From: Candidatus Eisenbergiella stercorigallinarum
Lineage (GTDB): Bacteria; Bacillota; Clostridia; Lachnospirales; Lachnospiraceae
Reading direction: 5' to 3'
Assembly: GCA_019120525.1 (NCBI GenBank)
Contig: DWUW01000034.1
Location: 1-5,727 of the forward strand
Length of the DNA: 5,727 nucleotides
In this document: piece by piece, positions 1 to 5,708 of the stretch
Layout: each line of letters starts with the position of its first letter
Numbering within the stretch: the stretch's first letter is position 1
The notes under the pieces: model-generated
The model's database searches: none
What the model saw: the letters and a program-made list of their open reading frames with translations, nothing else
What the model was told of the DNA's origin: nothing
Translations under genes and position numbers: made by a program

Positions 1-125
1 GCACTTGGTTGGGAAGCTCCTGTAGTTGCCGCATGAGCCTCCAATTAAGCCCATATTTCGTGACCAAAGGTTTGTCAGGGATAGTTTGCGCTTTTTTGGC
101 TACCCGAAGGGTTTGGTTTCACAGT
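1..125. other. Unassigned left-edge segment with RNA-like complementarity
   Basis: No gene can be supported here. Reading plus from base 1, eleven codons (ALGWEAPVVAA) run to a TGA at 34-36; this could be the tail of a gene starting outside the window, but it is too short to identify. Three complementary pairs are visible: 9-19 with 35-44 (about ten pairs, one bulge), 79-84 with 100-105, and 60-68 with 112-122 (nine pairs, two-base bulge). In the first two, an A-C mismatch on the plus strand becomes a G-U wobble on the minus strand, which mildly favours a minus-strand RNA. Against that, the terminator at 126-173 would naturally end a plus-strand transcript, and I see no good minus-strand promoter just upstream. 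I do not recognise an RNA family. Confidence 0.25.
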
Positions 126-173
126 AAAAAAGCAGCGGCCGGAGGGACTGTTCCCTTCGGCCGCCGCTTTTTT
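126..173 (-). terminator. Bidirectional intrinsic terminator
   Basis: Two 22-base arms (126-147 and 152-173) pair around a four-base loop. The stem is GC-rich, has two imperfect positions, and is flanked by six A on the left and six T on the right, so it gives a U-run after the hairpin on either strand. On the minus strand it lies about 70 bases beyond the stop of the DUF4234 gene and should end that transcript. On the plus strand it would end whatever enters from the left edge. Confidence 0.85.
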
Positions 174-242
174 GTGTACTGCTTCATGTCTCCGCCGCTG
201 TCCGGGTGCCGTCAGTTCCGGCTGCTCCCGGCCGCGCCGGGG

Positions 243-602
243 TCACATGGCAGGCCCGTCGCCGCTCATATTGTTCAGCTCATTCTGCAGGAGCGCCCAC
301 GCGATAATGGAAAAGCCGAACAGGGTCAGCAGCAGATAGACCAGTCCGTTGTTCTGGGAAGAAAGCCCCCGCATCTGACGCGCCGCGTCGATCTTCTCCC
401 CCGCCTTATACATCCAGTAAATCTGGTAGATGTTGCAGGTAATGATGGAAAAGATCACCACCAGGCCGCCGGAAGTATCGTCCTGTCTGCCTGAAACCGT
501 ATTCGTATCATTGGCAAGGCAGGCCAGCCAGTACAGGCCGTACAGGCCGCAGGTCACAAGCGACAGCAGGATACAGGCCACAATACTCCTTCTCTGAATC
601 AT
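243..602 (-). CDS. DUF4234-family small membrane protein
   Basis: This 119-residue protein resembles the DUF4234 family, whose function is unknown; the match is by recognition, not search. Three hydrophobic segments are visible at about residues 7-27, 46-65 and 86-105. The first two carry similar motifs (VTCGLYGLYWL near 16-26 and ITCNIYQIYWMYK near 54-66), so the N-terminal part looks like an internal duplication of a Thr-Cys/Tyr-Trp hairpin unit. A polar loop with DTNTVSG and DDTSGG lies between them. The start is set by a strong AGGAGGGAG (619-611) eight bases before the ATG. A clear promoter at 660-632 lies just upstream and a terminator at 173-126 downstream, so it is probably a single-gene unit, divergent from the DUF975 gene. 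It likely sits in the cytoplasmic membrane; no catalytic residues are apparent. Confidence 0.85.
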   Translation of the reverse strand: MIQRRSIVACILLSLVTCGLYGLYWLACLANDTNTVSGRQDDTSGGLVVIFSIITCNIYQIYWMYKAGEKIDAARQMRGLSSQNNGLVYLLLTLFGFSIIAWALLQNELNNMSGDGPAM

Positions 603-631
603 ACCAAAACCTCCCTCCTGTAATTTTTTTC

Positions 632-660
632 ATTCTACCACATCGGGCATCCTTCGCCAA
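632..660 (-). promoter_or_regulatory. Sigma-A-type promoter of the DUF4234 gene
   Basis: On the minus strand, TTGGCG (660-655) and TAGAAT (637-632) are separated by exactly 17 bases, and a TG one base before the -10 makes it an extended -10. Transcription should start near 625, giving a leader of a little over 20 bases that contains the ribosome binding site. This is the best promoter in the window. Confidence 0.75.
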
Positions 661-718
661 GCGATATCACCGGCTTTCAAGAAAACTTCATTTTTTCATG
701 GTAATTGTGTTATTTTAA

Positions 719-727
719 TGGTACAAT
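719..727 (+). promoter_or_regulatory. Probable extended -10 promoter of the DUF975 unit
   Basis: TGG followed by TACAAT (722-727) forms an extended -10 element, but no good -35 hexamer sits at 16-18 bases (the 17-base position reads TGGTAA). Transcription would begin near 734, leaving a leader of about 85 bases. That leader has competing short stems: GGAACG 734-739 with CGTTCC 759-764, or CGGGC 745-749 with GCCCG 767-771. It also has a direct repeat CGGACAG at 738-744 and 770-776. No riboswitch class is recognised. Confidence 0.5.
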
Positions 728-802
728 AAGACTGGAACGGACAGCGGGCCGGGAGAAGCGTTCCGCGCCCGGACAGAGCTGTTTTCCGTTACCCTATCTT
801 AC

Positions 803-810
803 AGGAGGAG
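803..810 (+). promoter_or_regulatory. Ribosome binding site fixing the DUF975 start
   Basis: AGGAGGAG lies eight bases before the ATG at 819. The same frame is open back to an ATG at 705, but that ATG lies upstream of the -10 element and has no such site, so 819 is chosen. Confidence 0.85.
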
Positions 811-818
811 TTTACATA

Positions 819-1619
819 ATGGATCGTATTCAACTGAAAACTGACGCGAAAGACGCCATGAGAACAGCCAACCCCCATCCGGTGCTCGTCACCCTCATCT
901 ACATGGTGATCCTTTTCGCAGTGCAGGCAATCATCTCCACGTTTTCCGGTTTTTCCAGCCTGATCAGCGGCCTTCTCGGCGGTGATTCGGCAGGCGTGTT
1001 CGTCACGGGGATGCTTCTTTCCACCTTCCTGGTCTCCATCATCGCTTCCTTTGTCATCGCGTTCCTGGAGCTGGGCTTTGTGGGTTATACGCTTCGTGTC
1101 ATCAACCGGCAGCCCGCCGGTATCAGCGACCTGTTCGCCTATGCCAGGCTGTTCCTGAAGGCCTGGGGCTTAAGCTTCATGATCGGCCTTTTTACCGGGC
1201 TGTGGTCCCTTCTTCTCTGGATCCCCGGCATCATCGCGGCCTACCGTTATTCCCAGGCCTATTATATCCTGGCGGAGAATCCGGACAAGGGCATCATGGA
1301 ATGCATCCGCGAAAGCAAGGAAATGATGGTCGGCCATAAAATGGATAAATTTATCCTGGATCTGTCCTTTATTCCCTGGTTTCTGCTCACCGCAGTTACC
1401 TGCGGCCTTGCCGGCCTCTACGTCACGCCTTACACCTCCATAACCGACGCCGCCTTCTATAATTCCCTGCGTTATGGGAGAAGCTCCCAGGGATACAGCC
1501 AGAATCAGAACTATGGACAGAATTATGGCCAGGACCGGCAGCAGGGTTATGATCCCAACGCCGCGCAGAACGATTGGCAGCAGGGAGGCAACGGACAGGA
1601 TGGAAATCAGAATTTCTGA
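819..1619 (+). CDS. DUF975-family membrane protein with Gln/Asn/Gly-rich C-terminal tail
   Basis: This 266-residue integral membrane protein is recognised as DUF975 from its overall pattern: a short amphipathic N-terminus (about 1-18), hydrophobic segments near 20-42, 58-90, 115-140 and 177-205, and the family-typical block PGIIAAYRYSQAYYILAENP (136-155) leading into KGIMECIRESKEMM and a final hydrophobic region. The family's biochemical role is not established. Residues 221-266 are unlike the rest: a hydrophilic tail made mainly of Gln, Asn, Gly, Tyr and Asp, with a short repeat (NYGQNYGQ) and no lysine; it should extend from the last membrane helix into the cytoplasm or outside. The alpha/beta-hydrolase gene starts 28 bases after its stop, so the two are probably co-transcribed. 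The DUF4234 gene next door is divergent, and the shared promoter region hints at a related membrane role; that is inference. Confidence 0.88.
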   Translation: MDRIQLKTDAKDAMRTANPHPVLVTLIYMVILFAVQAIISTFSGFSSLISGLLGGDSAGVFVTGMLLSTFLVSIIASFVIAFLELGFVGYTLRVINRQPAGISDLFAYARLFLKAWGLSFMIGLFTGLWSLLLWIPGIIAAYRYSQAYYILAENPDKGIMECIRESKEMMVGHKMDKFILDLSFIPWFLLTAVTCGLAGLYVTPYTSITDAAFYNSLRYGRSSQGYSQNQNYGQNYGQDRQQGYDPNAAQNDWQQGGNGQDGNQNF

Positions 1620-1636
1620 CCGTCACGGTAAAAAGC

Positions 1637-1641
1637 AGGAG
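1637..1641 (+). promoter_or_regulatory. Ribosome binding site fixing the hydrolase start
   Basis: AGGAG lies six bases before the ATG at 1648. The in-frame ATGs at 1474 and 1600 lie inside the DUF975 coding region and lack a comparable site. An ATG at 1657 is a weaker alternative. Confidence 0.7.
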
Positions 1642-1647
1642 AAAGAG

Positions 1648-2565
1648 ATGACAGACATGCCCCTGTCCCCGGTCGGTCCGGAACATTTTCCCGAATCGGA
1701 GGAGCTGCCGGAGGGCGTCCGGACGGTCAGGCTGAAGGATGCTTACGGCTGTCATCTCCGGTTCCTGCCGAATGTGGTATATGCGGCCCGTTCCGGGATG
1801 GAGCTTCATCTGCAGCTGTTTCTTCCGGAGGATTCCCCGCAGGGAAAACGCTGGCCGCTGATTGTTTTTATACAGGGATCCGCCTGGTTCCGCCAGGATA
1901 TTTTCGCAAGCCTTCAGGATATCGTCCGCATGGGCGAAAGAGGCTATGCGATGGCGATCGTGGAATACAGGCCCAGCGGCACGGCTCCGTTTCCTGCGCA
2001 GGTGCAGGACGCAAAAACCGCCATCCGTTTTCTGAAAAAACACGCCTCCGAGTATGGGATCGATGAAACCCGTGTGGCACTCTGGGGAGATTCCAGCGGC
2101 GGACACACCGCGCTCCTGGCCGGATTCACCGGAGATGATGCGCCGGACACTGACGATTCTGACAGGATAAGCGCATCCGTGCGGTGCATTGTGGACTGGT
2201 ACGCGCCGACCGATATCGTGATGATGAACTACTATCCGAGCATTCAGGATCACTCCGCCCCGGACAGCCCGGAGGGAAGTCTGATCGGGAAAAAGAACGT
2301 GCTGGAAAACCGGGAGCTGGCGGACACCACTTCTCCCCTGCGCTATCTCTCCGCCGGGCGGCCGACGCCGCCGCTTCTGATCATGCATGGCGGCAGCGAT
2401 ATGCTCGTACCGTTTAATCAGAGCTGCAGGCTGTATGACCGGATGAAAGAGCTGGGAAAGGATGTGGAAATGATCAAATTTCTGGGAGCCGGACACGGCT
2501 ACGGCGGCTTCCATTGCAGCCAGGCGCTGGATCTGATAGAAGAATTTTTGAAAAAACATCTGTAG
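1648..2565 (+). CDS. Alpha/beta-hydrolase, esterase/lipase type (BD-FAE-like)
   Basis: This 305-residue protein has a complete catalytic triad in the usual order: nucleophile Ser149 in GDSSG (147-151), Asp251 in HGGSDMLVP (247-255) and His283 in AGHGYGG (281-287). An oxyanion-type segment, VFIQGSAW (73-80), occupies the place where hormone-sensitive-lipase relatives carry HGGG. The arrangement, including WYAPTDI (184-190) after the nucleophile, fits the COG0657/BD-FAE-like esterases, many of which remove acetyl or feruloyl groups from plant glycans. Substrate cannot be read from sequence. No signal peptide is seen, so it is probably cytoplasmic. It follows the DUF975 gene closely and is followed by a strong terminator. 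It converges on a sugar-uptake operon, so a role in removing acyl groups from imported glycans is possible but unproven. A peptidase or general carboxylesterase role is the alternative. Confidence 0.85.
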   Translation: MTDMPLSPVGPEHFPESEELPEGVRTVRLKDAYGCHLRFLPNVVYAARSGMELHLQLFLPEDSPQGKRWPLIVFIQGSAWFRQDIFASLQDIVRMGERGYAMAIVEYRPSGTAPFPAQVQDAKTAIRFLKKHASEYGIDETRVALWGDSSGGHTALLAGFTGDDAPDTDDSDRISASVRCIVDWYAPTDIVMMNYYPSIQDHSAPDSPEGSLIGKKNVLENRELADTTSPLRYLSAGRPTPPLLIMHGGSDMLVPFNQSCRLYDRMKELGKDVEMIKFLGAGHGYGGFHCSQALDLIEEFLKKHL

Positions 2566-2591
2566 ACTGCCAAAAGGCGCAGTTCAAAAAT

Positions 2592-2607
2592 CCGGATCGT
2601 GATCCGG
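2592..2607. repeat. Perfect 7-bp inverted repeat
   Basis: CCGGATC and GATCCGG flank a two-base centre. TTCA (left) and TGAA (right) could extend the pairing across an internal loop. It has no T-run on either side, so it is not a terminator by itself. It lies 26 bases past the hydrolase stop, just before the main terminator, and may protect the 3' end of that transcript or be a protein site. Confidence 0.5.
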
Positions 2608-2617
2608 TTCTGAAAGG

Positions 2618-2676
2618 AAAGAGGATGCCTCCTCCGTCAATCCAAAGACTGGACTTATGAGGGGCACCCTCTTTTT
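2618..2676 (+). terminator. Branched hairpin terminator between convergent genes
   Basis: AAAGAGGATGCC (2618-2629) pairs with GGCACCCTCTTT (2663-2674) with one mismatch; after a bulged T the stem continues as CCTC (2631-2634) with GAGG (2659-2662). A small inner hairpin, TCCA 2641-2644 with TGGA 2650-2653, sits in the loop. Five T (2672-2676) follow on the plus strand, ending the hydrolase transcript. On the minus strand the mismatch becomes a G-U wobble and a shorter U-run follows, so it may also end the glycoside hydrolase operon. Confidence 0.75.
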
Positions 2677-2688
2677 GGTTATGAAGGA

Positions 2689-3894
2689 TCAGAAAATCTC
2701 ACAGGCTTTTTTCAGTTGTTCCGTCAATCCATAGAGGAAACTTCTGATTTCCTTTATCTCCTTCTTCCCTCCTCTGCGGTAAGCCGCGATCCTGGCTGTG
2801 GGCGGAAGCGCCATCGGCACCAGTTCTCCCGCTTCCAGAAGATTCGCCACATATTCCGCCGCCTCCAGAAGCTCTTCGGCAGAAGCCTTCTTATTCAGCG
2901 CATCCTCTGCCATCCGAATGGCTTTATCCGCATGCCCTTCCTGATTGACATCGGGAAGAAGCGCCGTTTCACCCCGGTTTCTGAAAAATCCGAGAATGGC
3001 TGCCACAATGGAAGGATCTCTCACCGTACCGTCCGGATATACGATCCCATGTACATGCCCCCACTGGGATCCTTCTTCCTCTATCATCAGTTCAAACAGA
3101 TACCACCCTATCTTATATTTATCTGCCATTTCCACCGCCATATCGTACGGATTGGAACGGCAGAGGCACCCCGTTTCATTGTTGATGACGGGTTTGCCGT
3201 ATTTTTCTGACAGCTCCACAGCACGCTTGCAGGTTGCCTCCACCCGGCTTCTGGTTTCCAGATAATCATGGAAAATGATGATGTCCACCATTTCTCCCGT
3301 CCTGCTGTATTCCGTATCTTCTATAAAGGTATGCCCCACTCCCAACGCATTGACCGGGTCTTTCTGTCTGACAAAGGTGATGAAATGACGCACAAATTTC
3401 CAGACCATTTCATACCGTCTCTGTTTCTCCTCCTCGTCGTCCACGCTCAGGAGGAATCCGTGCCAGCTCGGTTCATTCATCACATCCCAGAACAGCAGGC
3501 CGGGATGACTGCCTACCGCCGAAATAATGTCGGCGACGTAGCGCTCTCCGATTTCCCAGTTTTCTTCAAAGAAACATCCCGGGATTGGAGAACAGGAATG
3601 GTCTTCTGCCATCCAGTAAGGCGTCTGCCCTTCCGTAAAATAAGGCATCAGCAGGATCGGCGTCGTAGTGATCCCGTGTTCCCACGCAATCTGCATGAAA
3701 TCCTGCAGATTGGAGAGAAAAGCGGCAGGATTTCTTTTCCAGTCCTCCATCTTCATAAAAAGCCTGCAACTGTTCAGTGTGAGCCGTTTCGCATAGCCCA
3801 TATTTTTCACTTCCGTGTCATGCCTGTAGCTGTCGAGCGACGCAAGAGAATGATTGAATCCTTTGATATGACTGTAATCCTTCAGTGGTTTCAT
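2689..3894 (-). CDS. Clan GH-A glycoside hydrolase (GH5-like), cytoplasmic
   Basis: This 401-residue protein shows the landmarks of the clan GH-A (beta/alpha)8 retaining glycosidases: Arg44 in NSCRLF, a probable acid/base Glu141 in LLFWDVMNEP (133-142), His209 in IIFHDY (206-211), a probable nucleophile Glu240 in VINNETG (236-242), and an aromatic GWYLFE (263-268) near the last strand. The 99-residue spacing of the two glutamates is normal for the clan. GH5 or a close cousin is most likely, but family and substrate cannot be fixed by eye. There is no signal peptide, so it should act in the cytoplasm on imported oligosaccharides. Residues from about 312 to 401 form a charged, probably helical extension beyond the barrel. 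The start is set by AAGGAGG (3907-3901) six bases before the ATG. It lies about 95 bases after the binding-protein gene, separated by a strong hairpin, and is probably part of that operon. Confidence 0.83.
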   Translation of the reverse strand: MKPLKDYSHIKGFNHSLASLDSYRHDTEVKNMGYAKRLTLNSCRLFMKMEDWKRNPAAFLSNLQDFMQIAWEHGITTTPILLMPYFTEGQTPYWMAEDHSCSPIPGCFFEENWEIGERYVADIISAVGSHPGLLFWDVMNEPSWHGFLLSVDDEEEKQRRYEMVWKFVRHFITFVRQKDPVNALGVGHTFIEDTEYSRTGEMVDIIIFHDYLETRSRVEATCKRAVELSEKYGKPVINNETGCLCRSNPYDMAVEMADKYKIGWYLFELMIEEEGSQWGHVHGIVYPDGTVRDPSIVAAILGFFRNRGETALLPDVNQEGHADKAIRMAEDALNKKASAEELLEAAEYVANLLEAGELVPMALPPTARIAAYRRGGKKEIKEIRSFLYGLTEQLKKACEIF

Positions 3895-3949
3895 TTAACC
3901 CCTCCTTTTCTTCCTGCCGCGTCCTTTCTATCCGCCCGGCAGAAAATCC

Positions 3950-3984
3950 TTTGGCGGACCCGATCCCCTTTCGGGTCCGCCAAA
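3950..3984 (-). promoter_or_regulatory. Strong intercistronic hairpin after the binding-protein gene
   Basis: TTTGGCGGACCCGA (3950-3963) and TCGGGTCCGCCAAA (3971-3984) form a perfect 14-bp stem with a seven-base loop, starting five bases beyond the binding-protein stop. On the minus strand the stem is followed by GGATTTTC, without an immediate U-run, so it is unlikely to be an efficient terminator. Known behaviour of such hairpins in sugar ABC operons is to block 3' exonucleases and keep the upstream binding-protein message abundant while partly reducing downstream expression; that role is inferred here. Confidence 0.75.
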
Positions 3985-3989
3985 AACAA

Positions 3990-5642
3990 TTAGTATTCTG
4001 CTCCAATATCTTTTACTTCATCGTATGCAGCCTTCTTTTCCACATACTGGGAATCCGCCCATTCATCCAGCTGTTCCAGTCCCATGCTCTGCGCCGTGGA
4101 CAGCATCTCCTGATACAGTGCGTTTGACTCTTCCGGAGTGGATGCCGTAATGATCTGCGCGCTCATATTGTTATAAAGCTCCACCAGATTGTTCATAATG
4201 GTCTGTTCCTCGGAATCCGCTCCCATACGAAGCATACCGATCACCGGGTTTGTTTCGGAAATTGCCGTTGCCGCCGCTCTGGCCTCAAACGTCTGTCCGC
4301 CTTCTCCATAGCTGGGAAGCGTATTCCTTACACCGTCATGATAGGTCCAGCCCCAGAATTTCATGCCGTCCGCTTCGTTCGGCGCCTCCCAGTCATAGTT
4401 CAGGATCGGATAGCTGTGTTCTTCATCCCAGTTCCAGTCCACGCCTTCTTCTCCCCACAGGGACAGGCACTGCCCTTCCTCACTGTACATAAATTTGAGG
4501 AAATTGTAGGCCGCGACCGGATCGGAACAGCTCTTTGGGACGAACAGGCCTCTCCATCCGGCAGATGTCTGCAGGTGCTTTGCTCCGGGCTGGTTTTTCA
4601 CAATATCGACCAGCTGTACCAGGCCATAATCACATCCTGCTTCACTCAGCGTGATGCTCATCTCGTTGGCGGTATCGGAATACTTGGCAAGCGCAAACAG
4701 TCTTCCGGACGCCATATAGTCAGAATCATCGCTGTCAGACGTAAAGGCAAAATTTTCATCCGTCATATAGCCTTTGAGATACCAGTCGTTCATCAGAGCA
4801 TAATAATCTTCCAGGACCGGATCCTCAATAAAGGCTTTGGCATGCCCGTCCACATCCAGAAAGCCTCCCACTGCCGCGTCCGATCCCAGCAGCATCTTGA
4901 TGATTCCGTTTCCATGGGTATAATTATACATGAAAGGAACCACATCCGGATACTGCTCCTTTACCATGGCAAGCACCGCTTCAAAGTCGTCAAGATTATT
5001 AATCTCCGGGGAGCCGAGCGCTTCATAGATGTCGTCCCTGACCACCAGACCTGTCGTCTCGTAAACCGCTTTGGGATATTCTTTCATATAATAATCCGGA
5101 GAATATCCCGCCATAATGGTATAAAGATTTCCATCGTCGGCGGTATTGACCAGTCTCAGGACCGGGTGTACGTCAAAAGATTCTTCCCCTGCCATCTGTG
5201 CCAGCTCATCCAGCGTATAACACATATCTGAGGTCTGCAGCCTGGCTATTTTGGCCGTATCGCTGGTCAGGATCAGATCGCCCAGATCGCCGGATGCGAT
5301 CATCAGATTCAGCGCCGTACTGTCCGCGGCCGTCGATACCTCAAAGGTTACGCCTGTCTTTTCACTGATCTTTTCCGGAATCCTTCCCTCCCATACCGTA
5401 TACGGCCACCAGGTTTCATCGTTAAAAAATTTCAGTGTGACCATTTCCCCGCTGCCGGTCTCCGATGCTGTTTCCTGTGCCGTTTCTGCCGTAGACGCCT
5501 CTGCTGCTTCTTCTGTAGTCTGAGAGGTTTCCGCTGGCGCTGTTCCGTCGGCAGAAGTATCTGTACTGCTTCCGCAGGCAGACAGCAGCATTGCCGATAC
5601 CAGTCCAAAGCTGACAAGAGTTTTCAACATTTTCTTTCTCAT
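3990..5642 (-). CDS. Sugar ABC transporter solute-binding lipoprotein (LplA/YtcQ type)
   Basis: This 550-residue protein has a classic lipoprotein signal: MRKKMLK, a hydrophobic core (about 8-20) and the lipobox LSAC with Cys23 as the lipidated residue. Residues 24-67 are a flexible Thr/Ala/Ser/Glu-rich linker with no Lys or Arg, lifting the domain off the membrane. From about 68 (VTLKFF) to the end the sequence is an extracellular solute-binding protein of the large family-1 type (COG1653), rich in surface aromatic residues such as WWPYTVW (78-84) and, near the C-terminal half, GVDWNWDEE and KFWGWTYHDG, as expected for carbohydrate contact. It should bind an oligosaccharide outside the cell and pass it to two permeases encoded upstream. 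Start choice: AAGGAGGG (5654-5647) lies before the ATG at 5642; the in-frame ATG at 5660 precedes that site and is disfavoured. The exact sugar cannot be told. Confidence 0.92.
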   Translation of the reverse strand: MRKKMLKTLVSFGLVSAMLLSACGSSTDTSADGTAPAETSQTTEEAAEASTAETAQETASETGSGEMVTLKFFNDETWWPYTVWEGRIPEKISEKTGVTFEVSTAADSTALNLMIASGDLGDLILTSDTAKIARLQTSDMCYTLDELAQMAGEESFDVHPVLRLVNTADDGNLYTIMAGYSPDYYMKEYPKAVYETTGLVVRDDIYEALGSPEINNLDDFEAVLAMVKEQYPDVVPFMYNYTHGNGIIKMLLGSDAAVGGFLDVDGHAKAFIEDPVLEDYYALMNDWYLKGYMTDENFAFTSDSDDSDYMASGRLFALAKYSDTANEMSITLSEAGCDYGLVQLVDIVKNQPGAKHLQTSAGWRGLFVPKSCSDPVAAYNFLKFMYSEEGQCLSLWGEEGVDWNWDEEHSYPILNYDWEAPNEADGMKFWGWTYHDGVRNTLPSYGEGGQTFEARAAATAISETNPVIGMLRMGADSEEQTIMNNLVELYNNMSAQIITASTPEESNALYQEMLSTAQSMGLEQLDEWADSQYVEKKAAYDEVKDIGAEY

Positions 5643-5646
5643 AGTA

Positions 5647-5654
5647 CCCTCCTT
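5647..5654 (-). promoter_or_regulatory. Ribosome binding site fixing the binding-protein start
   Basis: AAGGAGGG lies four to five bases before the ATG at 5642-5640. It falls inside the six-codon extension that would exist if the upstream ATG at 5660 were used, so it selects the shorter form, which begins MRKKM as lipoprotein signals usually do. Confidence 0.8.
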
Positions 5655-5669
5655 ATACATGGTTTTATT

Positions 5670-5688
5670 AAAAGGCCTGTCCAGGCCT
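5670..5688 (-). terminator. Terminator-like or attenuating hairpin between permease and binding protein
   Basis: Read on the minus strand, AGGCCTG and CAGGCCT pair perfectly around a two-base GA centre (four bases if the closing pair opens) and are followed by three more T and then AATA. The stem is short and the U-run is only four long, so it is a weak terminator at best. It lies about 20 bases after the apparent permease stop and about 30 before the binding-protein start, so it may reduce read-through or stabilise the upstream message. Confidence 0.5.
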
Positions 5689-5708
5689 GATAACCCTTTT
5701 GCCGCTCT

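Noticed and set aside
9..494. Plus-strand open frame running from the left edge through the terminator into the DUF4234 gene
   Set aside because: It runs through a strong terminator stem and is antisense to a gene with a good promoter and ribosome binding site. The translation shows no domain.
1474..1647. N-terminal extension of the hydrolase using ATG at 1474 or 1600
   Set aside because: The extra residues are Arg/Thr/Met-rich read-through of the DUF975 tail region in another frame, and the clear AGGAG precedes the ATG at 1648.
1423..2559. Long open frame (378 codons) on the minus strand across the hydrolase gene
   Set aside because: It is antisense to a protein with an intact catalytic triad. 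Its own translation is rich in His, Arg and Pro without any recognisable domain, and it overlaps the DUF975 gene end.
3950..3984. Full intrinsic terminator call for the hairpin after the binding-protein gene
   Set aside because: Neither strand has an immediate T-run after the stem, and a same-strand gene with a good ribosome binding site follows, so a stabiliser/attenuator role is preferred.
3268..3993. Open frame of 241 codons on the plus strand across the glycoside hydrolase gene
   Set aside because: It is antisense to the catalytic domain, has no family resemblance, and crosses the intercistronic hairpin.
4338..5231. Open frame of 297 codons on the plus strand across the binding-protein gene
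   Set aside because: It is fully antisense to a well-recognised lipoprotein, has no ribosome binding site of note and no domain features; typical of shadow frames in this base composition.
5643..5660. Six-codon N-terminal extension of the binding protein (MYKEGT)
   Set aside because: These codons contain the ribosome binding site itself, and an acidic extension before MRKK would not suit a lipoprotein signal.
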